From the NCBI RefSeq assembly GCF_004854025.1, contig NZ_STGM01000004.1:248001-312000 (forward strand): 64,000 nucleotides of DNA, written 5' to 3'. Below the pieces are notes generated by a model, which saw only the letters and a program-made list of their open reading frames with translations, was not told the DNA's origin and searched no databases. The stretch comes from Microbacterium hydrothermale (GTDB taxonomy: Bacteria; Actinomycetota; Actinomycetes; Actinomycetales; Microbacteriaceae). How positions within the stretch are numbered: position 1 is the stretch's first letter; the number at the start of each line of letters is the position of its first letter. This document shows positions 25,647 to 34,259 of this stretch, in pieces. A program made the translations under genes and the position numbers.

Positions 25647-27082
25647 GCGGGCTGCGCCTCCCTGGCCCGTCTCGCGGGCGCAAGGCCCCGCAGCGCGCGC
25701 CGGGCGGCGTTCACGCCGCACAGCCCGTGGATTCCCGGCCCCGGCGGCGTCGCAGCGGAACAGAGGTAGAAGCCCGGCACCCCCGTATCGTACGGCTGCG
25801 CCGAGATTCGCGGGCCGAGCATGAACTGCAGCGGTGTCTTGGCGCCGGTGAGGATGTCTCCCCCGACGAAGTTCGGGTTCCGCTGGCTCCACTCCGTCGC
25901 GGTGATCACCCGGGTCGCCAGGATGCGATCGCGGAATCCCGGGGCGAACCGCTCGATCTGCGAAACCAGAGCGTCGGTGGCGTCCCCGGAGTATCCGGCG
26001 GGCACGTGGGCGTACGCGTACAGCGGGTGAATGTCGCCCACCGAGCGCTGCGGGTCGGCGACGTGCTGCTGACCGACGAGCACGAATGGGCGTTCCGGCA
26101 TCCGCCCCTCGGCGACGGCGCGCTCGGCCGCCGCGATCTCGCGCGCCGAGCCCGCCAGATGCACGGTGCCGGCACGACCGGTCTCTTCCGCGCGCCACGG
26201 CACGCCGCCGGCGACCGCGAACTCCACCTTGAAAGCGGCGGGGCCGGGGCGGAAGCGCCGGAACGCCTCGGCCGTGCGACGGGGCATGCTCCCCCCGAGG
26301 ATCTCGGAGACGGCGTGCGGGTGCACGTCGAGCAGGGCGACGTCGTGCGGGGGCAGGTCACGCCGGGACCGGATGCGCCTCCCGGTCTCGAACGTTACGC
26401 CGCGCTCGCGGAGCCGCGCGATCACCGCCGCGGTGAGCGTCCCCGTGCCGCCGGCGACGACGGGCCACCCCACGGCGTGTCCAGCGGTGATGATGCCCGC
26501 GCCGATCCCGCCGACGAGCGGCTGGTCGAGGCGTTGGAACGCGTGAGCCGCGACGCCCAGGAACAGAGCACGGGTTCGCTCCTCGGCGAAGGCACGCGCC
26601 GTCCACACCGGGGGCAGCGCGGCAGCGGCACCGAACCGCGCGAGAAGCAGGGGGTGACGAGGGATGCCGACGAGGGGGCGGAGGATGTCTTCCGACAGCG
26701 CCGCGAACGAGCGCGACGAGGGGCCGAACAGGGTCTGCCACCGCCATCCGTCGGCGCCCAAGCCGGCCGCGGTCTCGACGATCGAGCGACGGAGCAACAC
26801 CACATCGCCGTCGTCGAGCGGGTGGGCGCAGTCGATCTCGGGGAGCACCCAGGGCGATTCCGGCAGGTCGAGGTCGGCGAAGTACGGCGAGCCGGCCGCC
26901 ATCGGGTGGACCGCAGCGCAGTGGTCCTGGATGAGCCCGGCGAGGAGGGGCTCGCTGTTGCGCGCCCCTCCCCCGAGTTCGTCCGCCGCCTCGACGACGT
27001 GTACGTCCAGGCCCGCGTCCGACAGGGTCGCAGCAGCGGCCAGCCCGTTGGGACCGCTGCCGACGACCACTGCGCGTGTCAT
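25643..27082 (-). CDS. FAD-dependent oxidoreductase of the phytoene desaturase family
   Basis: A 479-residue flavoenzyme with an N-terminal GxGxxG fold (VVVGSGPNGLAAAATLSDAGLDVHVVEA) and the GGGAR arginine. The C-terminal FAD block is GVPGFYLCSAATPPGPGIHGLCGVNAARRAL. It belongs to the broad CrtI/retinol-saturase-like group. No other carotenoid genes are present, so the substrate is more likely a lipid or acyl product of its operon partners; that is inference. It overlaps the genes on both sides by four bases (ATGA and GTGA), a tight translational chain. Confidence 0.87.
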   Translation of the reverse strand: MTRAVVVGSGPNGLAAAATLSDAGLDVHVVEAADELGGGARNSEPLLAGLIQDHCAAVHPMAAGSPYFADLDLPESPWVLPEIDCAHPLDDGDVVLLRRSIVETAAGLGADGWRWQTLFGPSSRSFAALSEDILRPLVGIPRHPLLLARFGAAAALPPVWTARAFAEERTRALFLGVAAHAFQRLDQPLVGGIGAGIITAGHAVGWPVVAGGTGTLTAAVIARLRERGVTFETGRRIRSRRDLPPHDVALLDVHPHAVSEILGGSMPRRTAEAFRRFRPGPAAFKVEFAVAGGVPWRAEETGRAGTVHLAGSAREIAAAERAVAEGRMPERPFVLVGQQHVADPQRSVGDIHPLYAYAHVPAGYSGDATDALVSQIERFAPGFRDRILATRVITATEWSQRNPNFVGGDILTGAKTPLQFMLGPRISAQPYDTGVPGFYLCSAATPPGPGIHGLCGVNAARRALRGLAPARRAREAQPA

Positions 27083-28908
27083 TTCGAGACCCGCTCTCCT
27101 CGCCTGCGCGAGACCGTGCGGACGCTGTTCGTCACGTCACTCACGGGGCCCGAGGCGTCCGCTCGCCAGGACCGCTCGAGCGGGATGGGGCCGTCCGCGA
27201 GCCACGGCTGGGCGGCCACGGCATCCGCGACGCGCCATCTTCCCCGCTCGATGACACCACGGGCCGCATCGATCACCTTGTACTCCTGGAAGTCCGCGTG
27301 GATGGCCTGGGACTCCACCCATACCACCACGAACTCCCCGGGCGCGAAGTGGCAGCGGCTCTGCAGGGCGCGGATGAGCGACTCGTCGTGCAGGTGGCCG
27401 TCGCCGAAGTTGAAGCCGATCACCGAGTTGCACGCGAATTCGCCCTCGCGGATCGTGCGGGTCTCGATGTCGGGCAGCGCCCGGTAGAGCACCGAGAAGA
27501 GTCCGCGGCCCTGGCTGTGCATCGAGCGCCACGCGAGCGTCTGCTGCATCGTGATCTCGGCGATCTCGGGGGCGTAACCCAGCTGAACGAGCTGATCGAC
27601 CTGGTTCCACGTGGGCCGGATGACGGCATCCAGCTTCTTCTCCGCACCCGGCGTGAAGGTCCACAGCGCCGACGCCCAGTTGCCCGCGTACTGACGCATC
27701 GACGGCAGGAACGAGACCTTGTCGGGGCGGAGGTTGCCGAGCGCGGGGAAGAACAGCAGGGCCGCGACGATCCCGGCGAGCAGCCACCCGTTCGAGAAGT
27801 CGGTGACCGCGTACCCCGCCTGCGCGGGGAAGCCGAGGAAGAGGAACACCGCGGCGTAGCAGAACAGGGTGTTCCACTCCAGCGGGACGGCGAGCGGGAA
27901 GGTCGAGAAGATGAAGAGGTGGAAGCCCACGATGAGGACGACCGCCGCGAGCGTCACCCAGAAGTTCTGCGAGAACAGAAGCACGAGCGGAACGGCGATC
28001 TCGACCGTGGTCCCCATCGCGTGCGCCATGAAGTGCGCGAGCTTCGACGGGCGCACGTCCCGAGGGAAGTCGCGGTACAGGGCGCGCTTGAGCCACCGCG
28101 GCGGCCAGAACGGGGTGTTGCTGAGCATCGGCGGGATGACGTTGACGAAGTGCCTGCCGAACTTCGAGATGCCCGCGCACACCCACACGGCCACGATGAG
28201 CAGCTTCAGCGCGATGATCATGTCGACGAACGACAGCACCGAGAAGAACACCAGGGCCGGCAGATACTGCTCGATGCGCGAGGCGACCGCGATCGTCTTG
28301 TCGCGCACGCCCACGATCACCAGCAGCGCGATCGCGACGATCACGGGGGTGGTCTGCACCAACCCGCTCGTGTTCTCGGGAAGCGCCGCGGCGAGGGCAG
28401 GGGTCACCGTGCCGGGGAGCACGAGCGCCGTGGCGAGCGCCGCGAGGAACCCGAGGTAGACGACGACGTCGAACACGGTCCGCGTGTCACCGGCCGTTCC
28501 CGGCACCCAGGCCCACGGTCGTAGCCGGATCGTGCCCGGTCGCGCCCAGAACTGGATGCCACCGGTCATGGGCTTGAACTTGCCCGCCGTCGGCCCCCAC
28601 GATCCGGCGAGGCCGATCGCTTCGAGCAGCATGGTCCAGATGATCGCCTTCTGGTAGACGATCGGCTGATTCCACCACTGGTCGACCTGCCAGAACCACC
28701 CCACACCGCTGGTGGCGGTGATGACGATGCTCCCGATGAGGAGCCACAGCACGGCGATCTTCACGAGGTAGGTCGCGGCGATCATGCGGGGCGATCCGAA
28801 GCCGTACTCCACCCAGTGCAGGGTCAGTGCTTTGATCCGCTCGCGCAGTGGCTGGTGCAGGAATGTGCTCGTGTCGACGGGCGGAAACTCCGCGGTTTTG
28901 AATCCCAT
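27079..28908 (-). CDS. DUF3556 multi-pass membrane protein
   Basis: A 609-residue protein with about ten membrane helices in residues 40-400 and a soluble C-terminal part with charged and aromatic residues (GFNFGDGHLHDESLIRALQSRCHFAPGEF). The start MGFKTAEFPPVDTSTFLHQPLRERIKALTLHWVEYGFG is typical of the actinobacterial DUF3556 family, whose function is unknown. ATG 28908 is chosen over TTG 28914 because AAGGAG lies six bases before it. The position between an acyl-CoA ligase and an FAD desaturase-like enzyme points to membrane lipid or hydrophobic substrate metabolism. Confidence 0.82.
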   Translation of the reverse strand: MGFKTAEFPPVDTSTFLHQPLRERIKALTLHWVEYGFGSPRMIAATYLVKIAVLWLLIGSIVITATSGVGWFWQVDQWWNQPIVYQKAIIWTMLLEAIGLAGSWGPTAGKFKPMTGGIQFWARPGTIRLRPWAWVPGTAGDTRTVFDVVVYLGFLAALATALVLPGTVTPALAAALPENTSGLVQTTPVIVAIALLVIVGVRDKTIAVASRIEQYLPALVFFSVLSFVDMIIALKLLIVAVWVCAGISKFGRHFVNVIPPMLSNTPFWPPRWLKRALYRDFPRDVRPSKLAHFMAHAMGTTVEIAVPLVLLFSQNFWVTLAAVVLIVGFHLFIFSTFPLAVPLEWNTLFCYAAVFLFLGFPAQAGYAVTDFSNGWLLAGIVAALLFFPALGNLRPDKVSFLPSMRQYAGNWASALWTFTPGAEKKLDAVIRPTWNQVDQLVQLGYAPEIAEITMQQTLAWRSMHSQGRGLFSVLYRALPDIETRTIREGEFACNSVIGFNFGDGHLHDESLIRALQSRCHFAPGEFVVVWVESQAIHADFQEYKVIDAARGVIERGRWRVADAVAAQPWLADGPIPLERSWRADASGPVSDVTNSVRTVSRRRGERVSK

Positions 28909-28948
28909 GATCAACTCCTTCGGTGACGGGATGGGGGAAGCGAAGAGG

Positions 28949-30454
28949 TCAGGCGGTGGCCGCGGCGAGTGCGCGGCGCATCGCGGGCTTGTCGACCTTG
29001 CCGACCGGGTTGCGCGTGAGATCCGTGACGATGCGGATCTCGGCGGGCACCTTGATCTTGGTCAGGCCCTCGGCGCAGTGGGCGCGGAGCTGATCCTCGG
29101 TGACGACCTCGCCGGGGTGCAGCACGACATCGGCAATGGGGACCTCGCCGTACACGGGGTCCGGACGACCGATGACCGCGGCCTCGAGCACCGAAGGATG
29201 CGTGGCGAGGAAGGCTTCGATCTCCTTGGGGTAGAGGTTCTCGCCGCCGCGGATGATCATGTCCTTGGCCCGATCCACGAGCGTCAGGTAGGCGTCTTCG
29301 TCCAGGATGCCGATGTCGCCCGTCCGCAGCCATCCTCCGCGCATCACCTCTGCCGTGGCATCCGGTCGTCCGAGGTATCCGCGCATGACCGTGGGGCTGA
29401 GGATCGCGACCTCACCCCGCACGCCCGGGGGCACGAGACGACCCTCGTCATCGAGGATAGCGATCTGCTGCCCGGGGAGCGCGAGGCCGACGGTGCCCGG
29501 CTTGCGCTCGCCCCACAGCGGGTTGCACGCCGAGGCGCACGTGGCTTCGGTGAGGCCGTAGCCCTCGAGAATGGGGATGCCGAATCGCTTCTCGCTGAGG
29601 GCGAGGAGCTCGGGGCTGGCCGGTGCGGCGCCGCAGATAGCCAGGCGCAGCGAGGGCAGGCGCGGAATCTGTTCCCGCGGGACCTCGGCCAGTCTCGCGA
29701 AGATCGCCGGCACCGCCGAGAAGTAGGTGGGTTGATAGCGCTGGACCGCGTCGAGGAACGTGCCCGGGGCGAAACGTTCCAGGATCGACACGCTGCCGCC
29801 CGCGCTGATCGGGGCGAGGAAGCTTACGCAGAGCGAGTTGACGTGGAAGAGCGGCAGGACGAGAAGCGCCTGGTCGTCGGGTCCGAGCTCGATGTGGCGG
29901 CGGAGGGAGGCGGCCATGGCGTTGAGGTTGGCGTGATCGAGCATGACGCCCTTGGGCTGGCCCGTCGAGCCGCTCGTGTACACGAGCAGGGCCAGCGTGT
30001 CGGGGGTGATGGTCGGGTCGTCGACGGGTCGGTCGGGGTTGCGCGCGAGATCGACCGGCGCCAGCGTCTCGACCTCGACCGCGGGAGCGCCCGCGGTCAC
30101 GAGCAGACGCGCTCCCGAGTCGTCGAGTTGGTAGCGCAGCTCCCGTTCCGTGAATGTGGGGTTCACCGGCGTGACTGCCGCCCCCACGCGCCAAGCGCCC
30201 AGCATCGCGGCGAGGAACGCGACCGAGTTCGGCAGCATGATCGCCACCACGTCGCCGCGTCCGATCCCGCGCGCCGCGAATTGCTCAGCGCACGCGGCGG
30301 CCCGCCGTTCGAGGCCTCGATAGCTGAGTTCTTCGGTCACGTCGCGCACAGCGGGCCGTGCGGTCCCGGCTGAGGGGCTGCGCCACGGCAGATGCGCGAG
30401 GCCGGACGCGGTGCCCCGTGCCGCGGTGCGCGTGTCGAGTTCGTCGAATGGCAT
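28949..30454 (-). CDS. Long-chain acyl-CoA ligase (AMP-forming)
   Basis: A 501-residue ANL-superfamily enzyme that activates a carboxylic acid as acyl-AMP and then acyl-CoA. Motifs in order: the phosphate loop YTSGSTGQPKGV, LEGYGLTEATCAS, RTGDIG, and RAKDMIIRGGENLYPKEIE at the hinge. The C-terminal NPVGKVDK holds the catalytic lysine. The acid is unknown. A GGGGAGGTGA site precedes ATG 30454. It leads the operon with the DUF3556, FAD and PucR genes, with 40 bases to the next start. Confidence 0.92.
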   Translation of the reverse strand: MPFDELDTRTAARGTASGLAHLPWRSPSAGTARPAVRDVTEELSYRGLERRAAACAEQFAARGIGRGDVVAIMLPNSVAFLAAMLGAWRVGAAVTPVNPTFTERELRYQLDDSGARLLVTAGAPAVEVETLAPVDLARNPDRPVDDPTITPDTLALLVYTSGSTGQPKGVMLDHANLNAMAASLRRHIELGPDDQALLVLPLFHVNSLCVSFLAPISAGGSVSILERFAPGTFLDAVQRYQPTYFSAVPAIFARLAEVPREQIPRLPSLRLAICGAAPASPELLALSEKRFGIPILEGYGLTEATCASACNPLWGERKPGTVGLALPGQQIAILDDEGRLVPPGVRGEVAILSPTVMRGYLGRPDATAEVMRGGWLRTGDIGILDEDAYLTLVDRAKDMIIRGGENLYPKEIEAFLATHPSVLEAAVIGRPDPVYGEVPIADVVLHPGEVVTEDQLRAHCAEGLTKIKVPAEIRIVTDLTRNPVGKVDKPAMRRALAAATA

Positions 30455-30579
30455 CGTCGTTCACCTCCCCGCGTCGACGGCTGCGTCGGACGCGATTCGA
30501 GCGTTCTGGTGCGCGTCTTCGCGCTCCCTTCACGCTAGAAAGGTCGGCCGAGCAGCACAGTGGCGCGGGTGGCGAACTT

Positions 30580-30595
30580 CACACCGCGAGGTGTG
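30580..30595. promoter_or_regulatory. Inverted repeat upstream of the acyl-CoA ligase operon
   Basis: CACACCGCGAGGTGTG (6-bp arms, 4-base centre) lies about 125 bases before the ligase start, next to a second short repeat TGCACCGTGCA. It is a plausible operator for the PucR-type regulator encoded at the end of the operon. That link is inference. Confidence 0.35.
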
Positions 30596-30759
30596 CACCG
30601 TGCACGGGTTGGGCGGTTCGTGGGCCGGCGGGGGAATCCCGGCCTATCGGCTTCCCGTTGTCGGGAATGGTCGTCGTCGTTGAGCGGAACGAGCACAACC
30701 CCGTCGGGACTGTTGCAAAGCGCGTCCGGGGCCATTCCTACCCGCGCTAGCCTCGGGGC

Positions 30760-31140
30760 ATGACAACGCGCGATGCGTCGGGGCGCACCGTCGACGCGGC
30801 CCAGGACGCCCTCCACGAAGCTATGCGACGCAGCGACACGGATGCCCTGCAGGACTTGCTCTTCGAGGGTCTGACGTTCGAGCTTCCTGATGGCTCGTTG
30901 ACCGACCGCGAAGCCGACCTGAACGCCCACTCGACCGGAGCGGTTCGCTTCGAGCAGTTGGTCGAGCTGCATCGATCGACACGAGAGCACGCGGGGAGGG
31001 CTCGGGTCGACTCATTGATCGACGCACGGCTGATCGACGACGGTCACCACGTCGAAGGAAAGATGAACTACCTCCGCTATTGGTCGATCATCGATGGGCG
31101 GTGGCAGGTCGTCGCCGGCAGCGTCCAACCGGTGCAGTGA
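30760..31140 (+). CDS. NTF2-like/SnoaL-type protein
   Basis: A 126-residue protein of the nuclear transport factor 2-like fold, judged from the helix (VDAAQDALHEAMRRSDTDALQDLLFEGLTFELPDG) and the C-terminal strands ending in NYLRYWSIIDGRWQVVAGSVQPV. Such proteins range from isomerases to binding domains, so no reaction can be named. TAGCCT ends six bases before the ATG, suggesting a leaderless transcript. The stop overlaps the next gene by GTGA. Confidence 0.75.
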   Translation: MTTRDASGRTVDAAQDALHEAMRRSDTDALQDLLFEGLTFELPDGSLTDREADLNAHSTGAVRFEQLVELHRSTREHAGRARVDSLIDARLIDDGHHVEGKMNYLRYWSIIDGRWQVVAGSVQPVQ

Positions 31141-31628
31141 GTCGGGTGTTGTTCACACACTCACGAGTGGCCTTCCGGGTTCCCGACGAGCTTCCCTCGG
31201 TGGAGACGCCTCCCCAGTTGCGTACGACGAAGGCGGAGGCGTTCACCATCGACGTGCCGTCCGGCGCACGCATCGAGCACGGCACAGGCGGCGACGATCC
31301 CCTGCTGACGGCGCGATGGAGCGAGGCGGTCGTCCGCGTCGTCGCGCATCGTGAGATCGGCGTGATGACGGTGCGCGACTATGGCGTGGACATGATGAGT
31401 GTCGTTCACGCGAGCGAACCGCACGTGCACATCGACCATGTCGAGTACGGAACGCTGGCGGGGATCGACTGCGCCGTCGTCCGGGGCGAGGCCGACGCGT
31501 TCGCGGTCGTCGCGATGTGCGCTGCTTTGGGGGCGAATCGGGTGGTTGTTCTCGGCTCCGTTCCCATCGACGACGACCACCTCGCGGACCAGGTCGATGT
31601 CGTGCTGGGCTCGCTCAGAATGGCGTGA
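31137..31628 (+). CDS. Hypothetical protein coupled to the NTF2-like gene
   Basis: A 163-residue soluble protein, not recognised. It shows alternating strands and short helices (FTIDVPSGARIEHGTGGDDPLLTARWSEAVVRVVAHREIG) and an Ala/Val-rich middle (DAFAVVAMCAALGANRVVVLGSVPIDDDHLADQV). This resembles the domain shape of proteins that test for cell-envelope or lipid effects, but no motif is firm. The start GTG 31137 overlaps the preceding stop, so both are made together. Confidence 0.65.
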   Translation: MSRVLFTHSRVAFRVPDELPSVETPPQLRTTKAEAFTIDVPSGARIEHGTGGDDPLLTARWSEAVVRVVAHREIGVMTVRDYGVDMMSVVHASEPHVHIDHVEYGTLAGIDCAVVRGEADAFAVVAMCAALGANRVVVLGSVPIDDDHLADQVDVVLGSLRMA

Positions 31629-31773
31629 GAGAAGCAAGCGCGACGCCTTCGCGCAACGGGTGAGGAATCGTTCTGCTCTCGCCACGTGTTCAGGGCGAGA
31701 CGCGCACGATCGATACGTTGTATGCAGCGCCTTGCCCGAGGACGCTGTCGTTCACGCTCAACGTTGGGTCCTC

Positions 31774-32052
31774 ATGCGTGTGATTCTTTGCCTCGTCGCC
31801 TTCGCCGCGTGCGCTATCGCGCTGATCGCCGGAATCTCCCTCTTCGCGGGCACGGTTCCGGGTGGGGCGTGCGAAGGGGTGGTGTACGACGCGGCGACAT
31901 GCGAGAGTCTGCGCCTTCGGCAATCGCTCCTCGCCGCGATCTTGATCGGGTCGGCGGTGATTGCCGCGTCTGTCGTCAGCGGCGCTCTGATCGTCTCGGC
32001 GGCAACGGTGCGCGGGCGCCCCACCGCCACCGAAGAGCTGCCGGCCGACTGA
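31774..32052 (+). CDS. Small two-helix membrane protein
   Basis: A 92-residue protein with hydrophobic helices at about 1-25 (VILCLVAFAACAIALIAGISLFAG) and 50-75 (LLAAILIGSAVIAASVVSGALIVSA). A short outer loop between them has two cysteines (GGACEGVVYDAATCES) that could form a disulfide. Function unknown. The start at ATG 31774 is the first in-frame Met before the first helix. No clear ribosome site is visible. Confidence 0.55.
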   Translation: MRVILCLVAFAACAIALIAGISLFAGTVPGGACEGVVYDAATCESLRLRQSLLAAILIGSAVIAASVVSGALIVSAATVRGRPTATEELPAD

Positions 32053-32070
32053 AGCCTGCTCATCACCTGA

Positions 32071-32148
32071 GACAGCCGCGTCCGCTCGGAGCGTGTGATT
32101 CTTCGATGGCGGCAGCATTCCCTGCGCGGCCCGGTCTACGGTGAAGAG
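32071..32148 (+). repeat. Promoter-type repeat, copy 1
   Basis: Two blocks, GACAGCCGCGTCCGCTCGGA (starting 32071) and CGGCCCGGTCTACGGTGAAG (starting 32127), recur at 33304 and 33349 with one difference per block. The second block contains TACGGT, which ends seven bases before the GTG of the acetyltransferase remnant at 32150, so the repeated unit looks like a promoter. Confidence 0.6.
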
Positions 32149-32149
32149 C

Positions 32150-32449
32150 GTGCACTCGTTACGCCCTCGGACGAACGCAGACCTGCCTGTCGTCGCGAGC
32201 TGGGTTCCCGACGCCGAGGCTCTCTACGCCTTCGCCGGCCCGTGGATGACGTGGCCCTTCCTGCCCGACGAGCTCGACGATCAGCAAAGACGACCCGGCG
32301 CGACCGCCTGGATACTGGACACCGGTGATGGTGAGCCCGTCGGCCACGTGCAGCTCACCCCGGCCGATGACGCTTTGCGCATCGGCCGACTGATCGTCGA
32401 TCCGACCGTGCGCGGCCATAGCTCTCGCCACCGACACCCGGGAGGCTGA
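32150..32449 (+). pseudogene. Truncated GNAT acetyltransferase
   Basis: A 99-residue N-terminal part of a GNAT-type N-acetyltransferase (LRPRTNADLPVVASWVPDAEALYAFAGPWMTWPF, then GHVQLTPADDALRIGRLIVDPTVRG). It runs out of family pattern exactly where the acetyl-CoA loop (RGRGIG-type) should be. In another frame farther on (about 32462-32500) a segment TLTVGLDGNAPL looks like the family's strand 6. So the gene is frameshifted and eroded, and is probably inactive. Confidence 0.7.
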
Positions 32450-32589
32450 GTCAGCACACCGAGGCGCACCCTCACGGTGGGCCTCGACGGCAACGCCCCT
32501 CTATGCCGATGACAGCGAACGCACCCACCGGGCAGACCGGGCCAGCGTTCCGCGAAGCGTCCTTGGCTCGCCGTAGGTACGCTCTGCGC

Positions 32590-32841
32590 ATGCGCCAGCC
32601 CAAGCAACCGCCGGTGACGCGGACGACGGCGCAGCTCGTCATCATCGTCGGCTCGATGATCCTCTTCGTCGGCCTCGTCTTTCTGACGATCTTCCTGGCG
32701 CTGGGAGACCCGACCGTCACCAGTGCCCGAGGTGTTCCCCTGTGGTTGTCCACGTCCGTCTTGTTGGTCATCGGGAGCGCAGTGATCACGGTCGGAGTGG
32801 TGGTGTATCCGCGAGGTCGTTCGGGCACACCGCCGACGTGA
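32590..32841 (+). CDS. Small two-helix membrane protein
   Basis: An 83-residue protein with two membrane helices (LVIIVGSMILFVGLVFLTIFLAL and LWLSTSVLLVIGSAVITVGVVVY) and short charged ends. The function is unknown, and there is no family signature. A TACGCT box ends six bases before ATG 32590, which gives a leaderless start and supports the gene. Confidence 0.6.
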   Translation: MRQPKQPPVTRTTAQLVIIVGSMILFVGLVFLTIFLALGDPTVTSARGVPLWLSTSVLLVIGSAVITVGVVVYPRGRSGTPPT

Positions 32842-32896
32842 TTCGACCGGTCGCGGGAGGCGTACCGCTCTTCACGGCGCCAGGCAGCATCAAGGG

Positions 32897-33265
32897 ATGC
32901 CACCTCTCTCGCCCGATCCCCCACTCCCCGACTGCGACGTCTGCACGTCGGTCGCTGAGTACCGGATGAGCTACGGCGAGCGCGAGCTGGTCATCCGTAC
33001 GGCCGAGGATCGACTCGCCGAGCGGCTGGACGACGGACGCATGCATGTCCTCCGCGCCGACGTCCCCCTCCGCGACATGGTGCCACTGGCCGAATCCGAC
33101 CTGAAGTACACGATCGTCCTCTTCGCGCACTGCGCCGCGTGCGGGACGACGTGGTTCTACGGGCTGTGCATCCGCGGCCGGCCGGCGTACAAGCCGGTGC
33201 AGGCGGGTGCCGAGGAGAGGTGGCCGTGGTCTCCGGTGCCGGAGCGGGAACGGTGGGCGCGATGA
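32897..33265 (+). CDS. Hypothetical protein with two Cys pairs
   Basis: A 122-residue soluble protein. CDVCTS near the N-terminus and HCAACGTTWFYGLC near residue 80 could form a zinc or metal site. The C-terminus is Pro/Trp/Arg-rich (AEERWPWSPVPERERWAR). No family is recognised. No strong ribosome site or leaderless box is clear. The ATG at 32897 is used because the sequence becomes coding-like from there. Confidence 0.5.
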   Translation: MPPLSPDPPLPDCDVCTSVAEYRMSYGERELVIRTAEDRLAERLDDGRMHVLRADVPLRDMVPLAESDLKYTIVLFAHCAACGTTWFYGLCIRGRPAYKPVQAGAEERWPWSPVPERERWAR

Positions 33266-33303
33266 CGGGCGACCGGATGCCGAGAAGCTGAGGGGATCCT
33301 CGC

Positions 33304-33370
33304 GACAGCCGCGTCCGCTCGAAGCGCGCGGCTCTCCGGTGACGACAGCGGCCCGATCTACGGTGAAGAG
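33304..33370 (+). repeat. Promoter-type repeat, copy 2
   Basis: A second copy of the two blocks seen at 32071-32148. Here the spacer between blocks is eleven bases shorter, and no acetyltransferase follows the TACGGT box. The stretch 33371-33468 leads straight to the RidA gene. This looks like a duplicated promoter whose gene was lost. Confidence 0.5.
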
Positions 33371-33468
33371 GTACGCAACCGCCTGGAGTCGTCGCTGCCC
33401 CGGGCCTCGGACGCTCCGATCGCACGAATGGCCTACGTCCTCTGCGCCCGCCGTCGAAAGGTCAGAAC

Positions 33469-33879
33469 ATGCCCACCGCCGTCACGCTCATCCGTGCCTC
33501 CGCCCTCTCCGACAGCGCGGAGTACGCCTACGCCGCCACCGCTCCCACCGACGCGCGGCTGATCTTCCTCGCCGGTTCCTGCCCGCTGAACCTCGACGGC
33601 ACGACCGCAGGCGTCGGCGACTATGCAGCCCAGGCGGCGAAGTGCGTCGAGAACATGACGATCGCACTTCGCGAGGCCGGCGCCGGAATCACGGACGTCA
33701 TCAGCACGCGCGTCCTCTTCGCCTCGACGCGCCAGGCCGACCTGGTGGCGGCGTGGGGGGTCGTTCGAGAGGCATTCGGCGAGCACGACGTGCCGAGCAC
33801 TCTCCTCGGTGTGACCGTGCTCGGCTACGACGACCAGCTCGTCGAGATCGAGGCGGTTGCGGCGGTCGTCGACCACTGA
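33469..33879 (+). CDS. RidA/YjgF family protein
   Basis: A 136-residue protein of the Rid family. Marks are the N-terminal strand pair ending in LIFLAGSCPLNLDG, the helix AAQAAKCVENMTIALREAGAGITDVISTRVLF, and the C-terminal PSTLLGVTVLGYDDQLVEIEAVAAV. The typical Arg that binds the carboxylate in true RidA imine deaminases appears replaced in this position (VTVLGYDDQLVEIEA), so it may belong to another Rid subfamily and need not deaminate enamines. Confidence 0.82.
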   Translation: MPTAVTLIRASALSDSAEYAYAATAPTDARLIFLAGSCPLNLDGTTAGVGDYAAQAAKCVENMTIALREAGAGITDVISTRVLFASTRQADLVAAWGVVREAFGEHDVPSTLLGVTVLGYDDQLVEIEAVAAVVDH

Positions 33880-33954
33880 GACGAGGGAGCGCCGACTCAT
33901 CAGGACCTCGCACGACGGTTGAGGTCAGAACGTCGAGTCCCTCAGGAAGCGGCG

Positions 33955-34259
33955 TTATCTCCGGACAGACGTCGCTCTCACCACGAGGGGGATCAGGATG
34001 CCGAGCACCGCCGGCACGACAAGCATGACGAGCAGTCCCCACTCCGGGTGAACCCCGATGCGACCGTCGTTGCGGAACCCCTCGAACAGGGGCAACCCGA
34101 CGAAGGAACCAGGGATGACGACAGTGGCGACTGCCGTGCGGGTTCGGAAACCTGCACGAAGACCGTCAGCGTGACGGCGACGGCGACCACCCAAAGAGCT
34201 GAAGCAACCGATAGCGGCCGAAGCACGAGAGGGCGATCCTCGCGGTTGGTCTGAGTCAT
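33955..34259 (-). pseudogene. Small membrane protein, frameshifted
   Basis: From ATG 34259 the frame starts MTQTNREDRPLVLRPLSVASALWVVAVAVTLTVFVQVS, then becomes Ser/Cys-rich nonsense. A different frame continues smoothly from about 34145 with RTRTAVATVVIPGSFVGLPLFEGFRNDGRIGVHPEWGLLVMLVVPAVLGILIPLVV and stops at 33955. Joined by a frameshift, the two parts make a protein of roughly 100 residues with two or three membrane helices. It is a broken gene unless a sequencing error is present. Confidence 0.6.

Noticed and set aside
24357..26198. A longer 613-residue version of the PucR-type regulator
   Set aside because: Its N-terminal 184 residues are Arg/Ala/Gly-rich and lie over the flavoenzyme gene. 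The coupled GTG at 25646 is the natural start.
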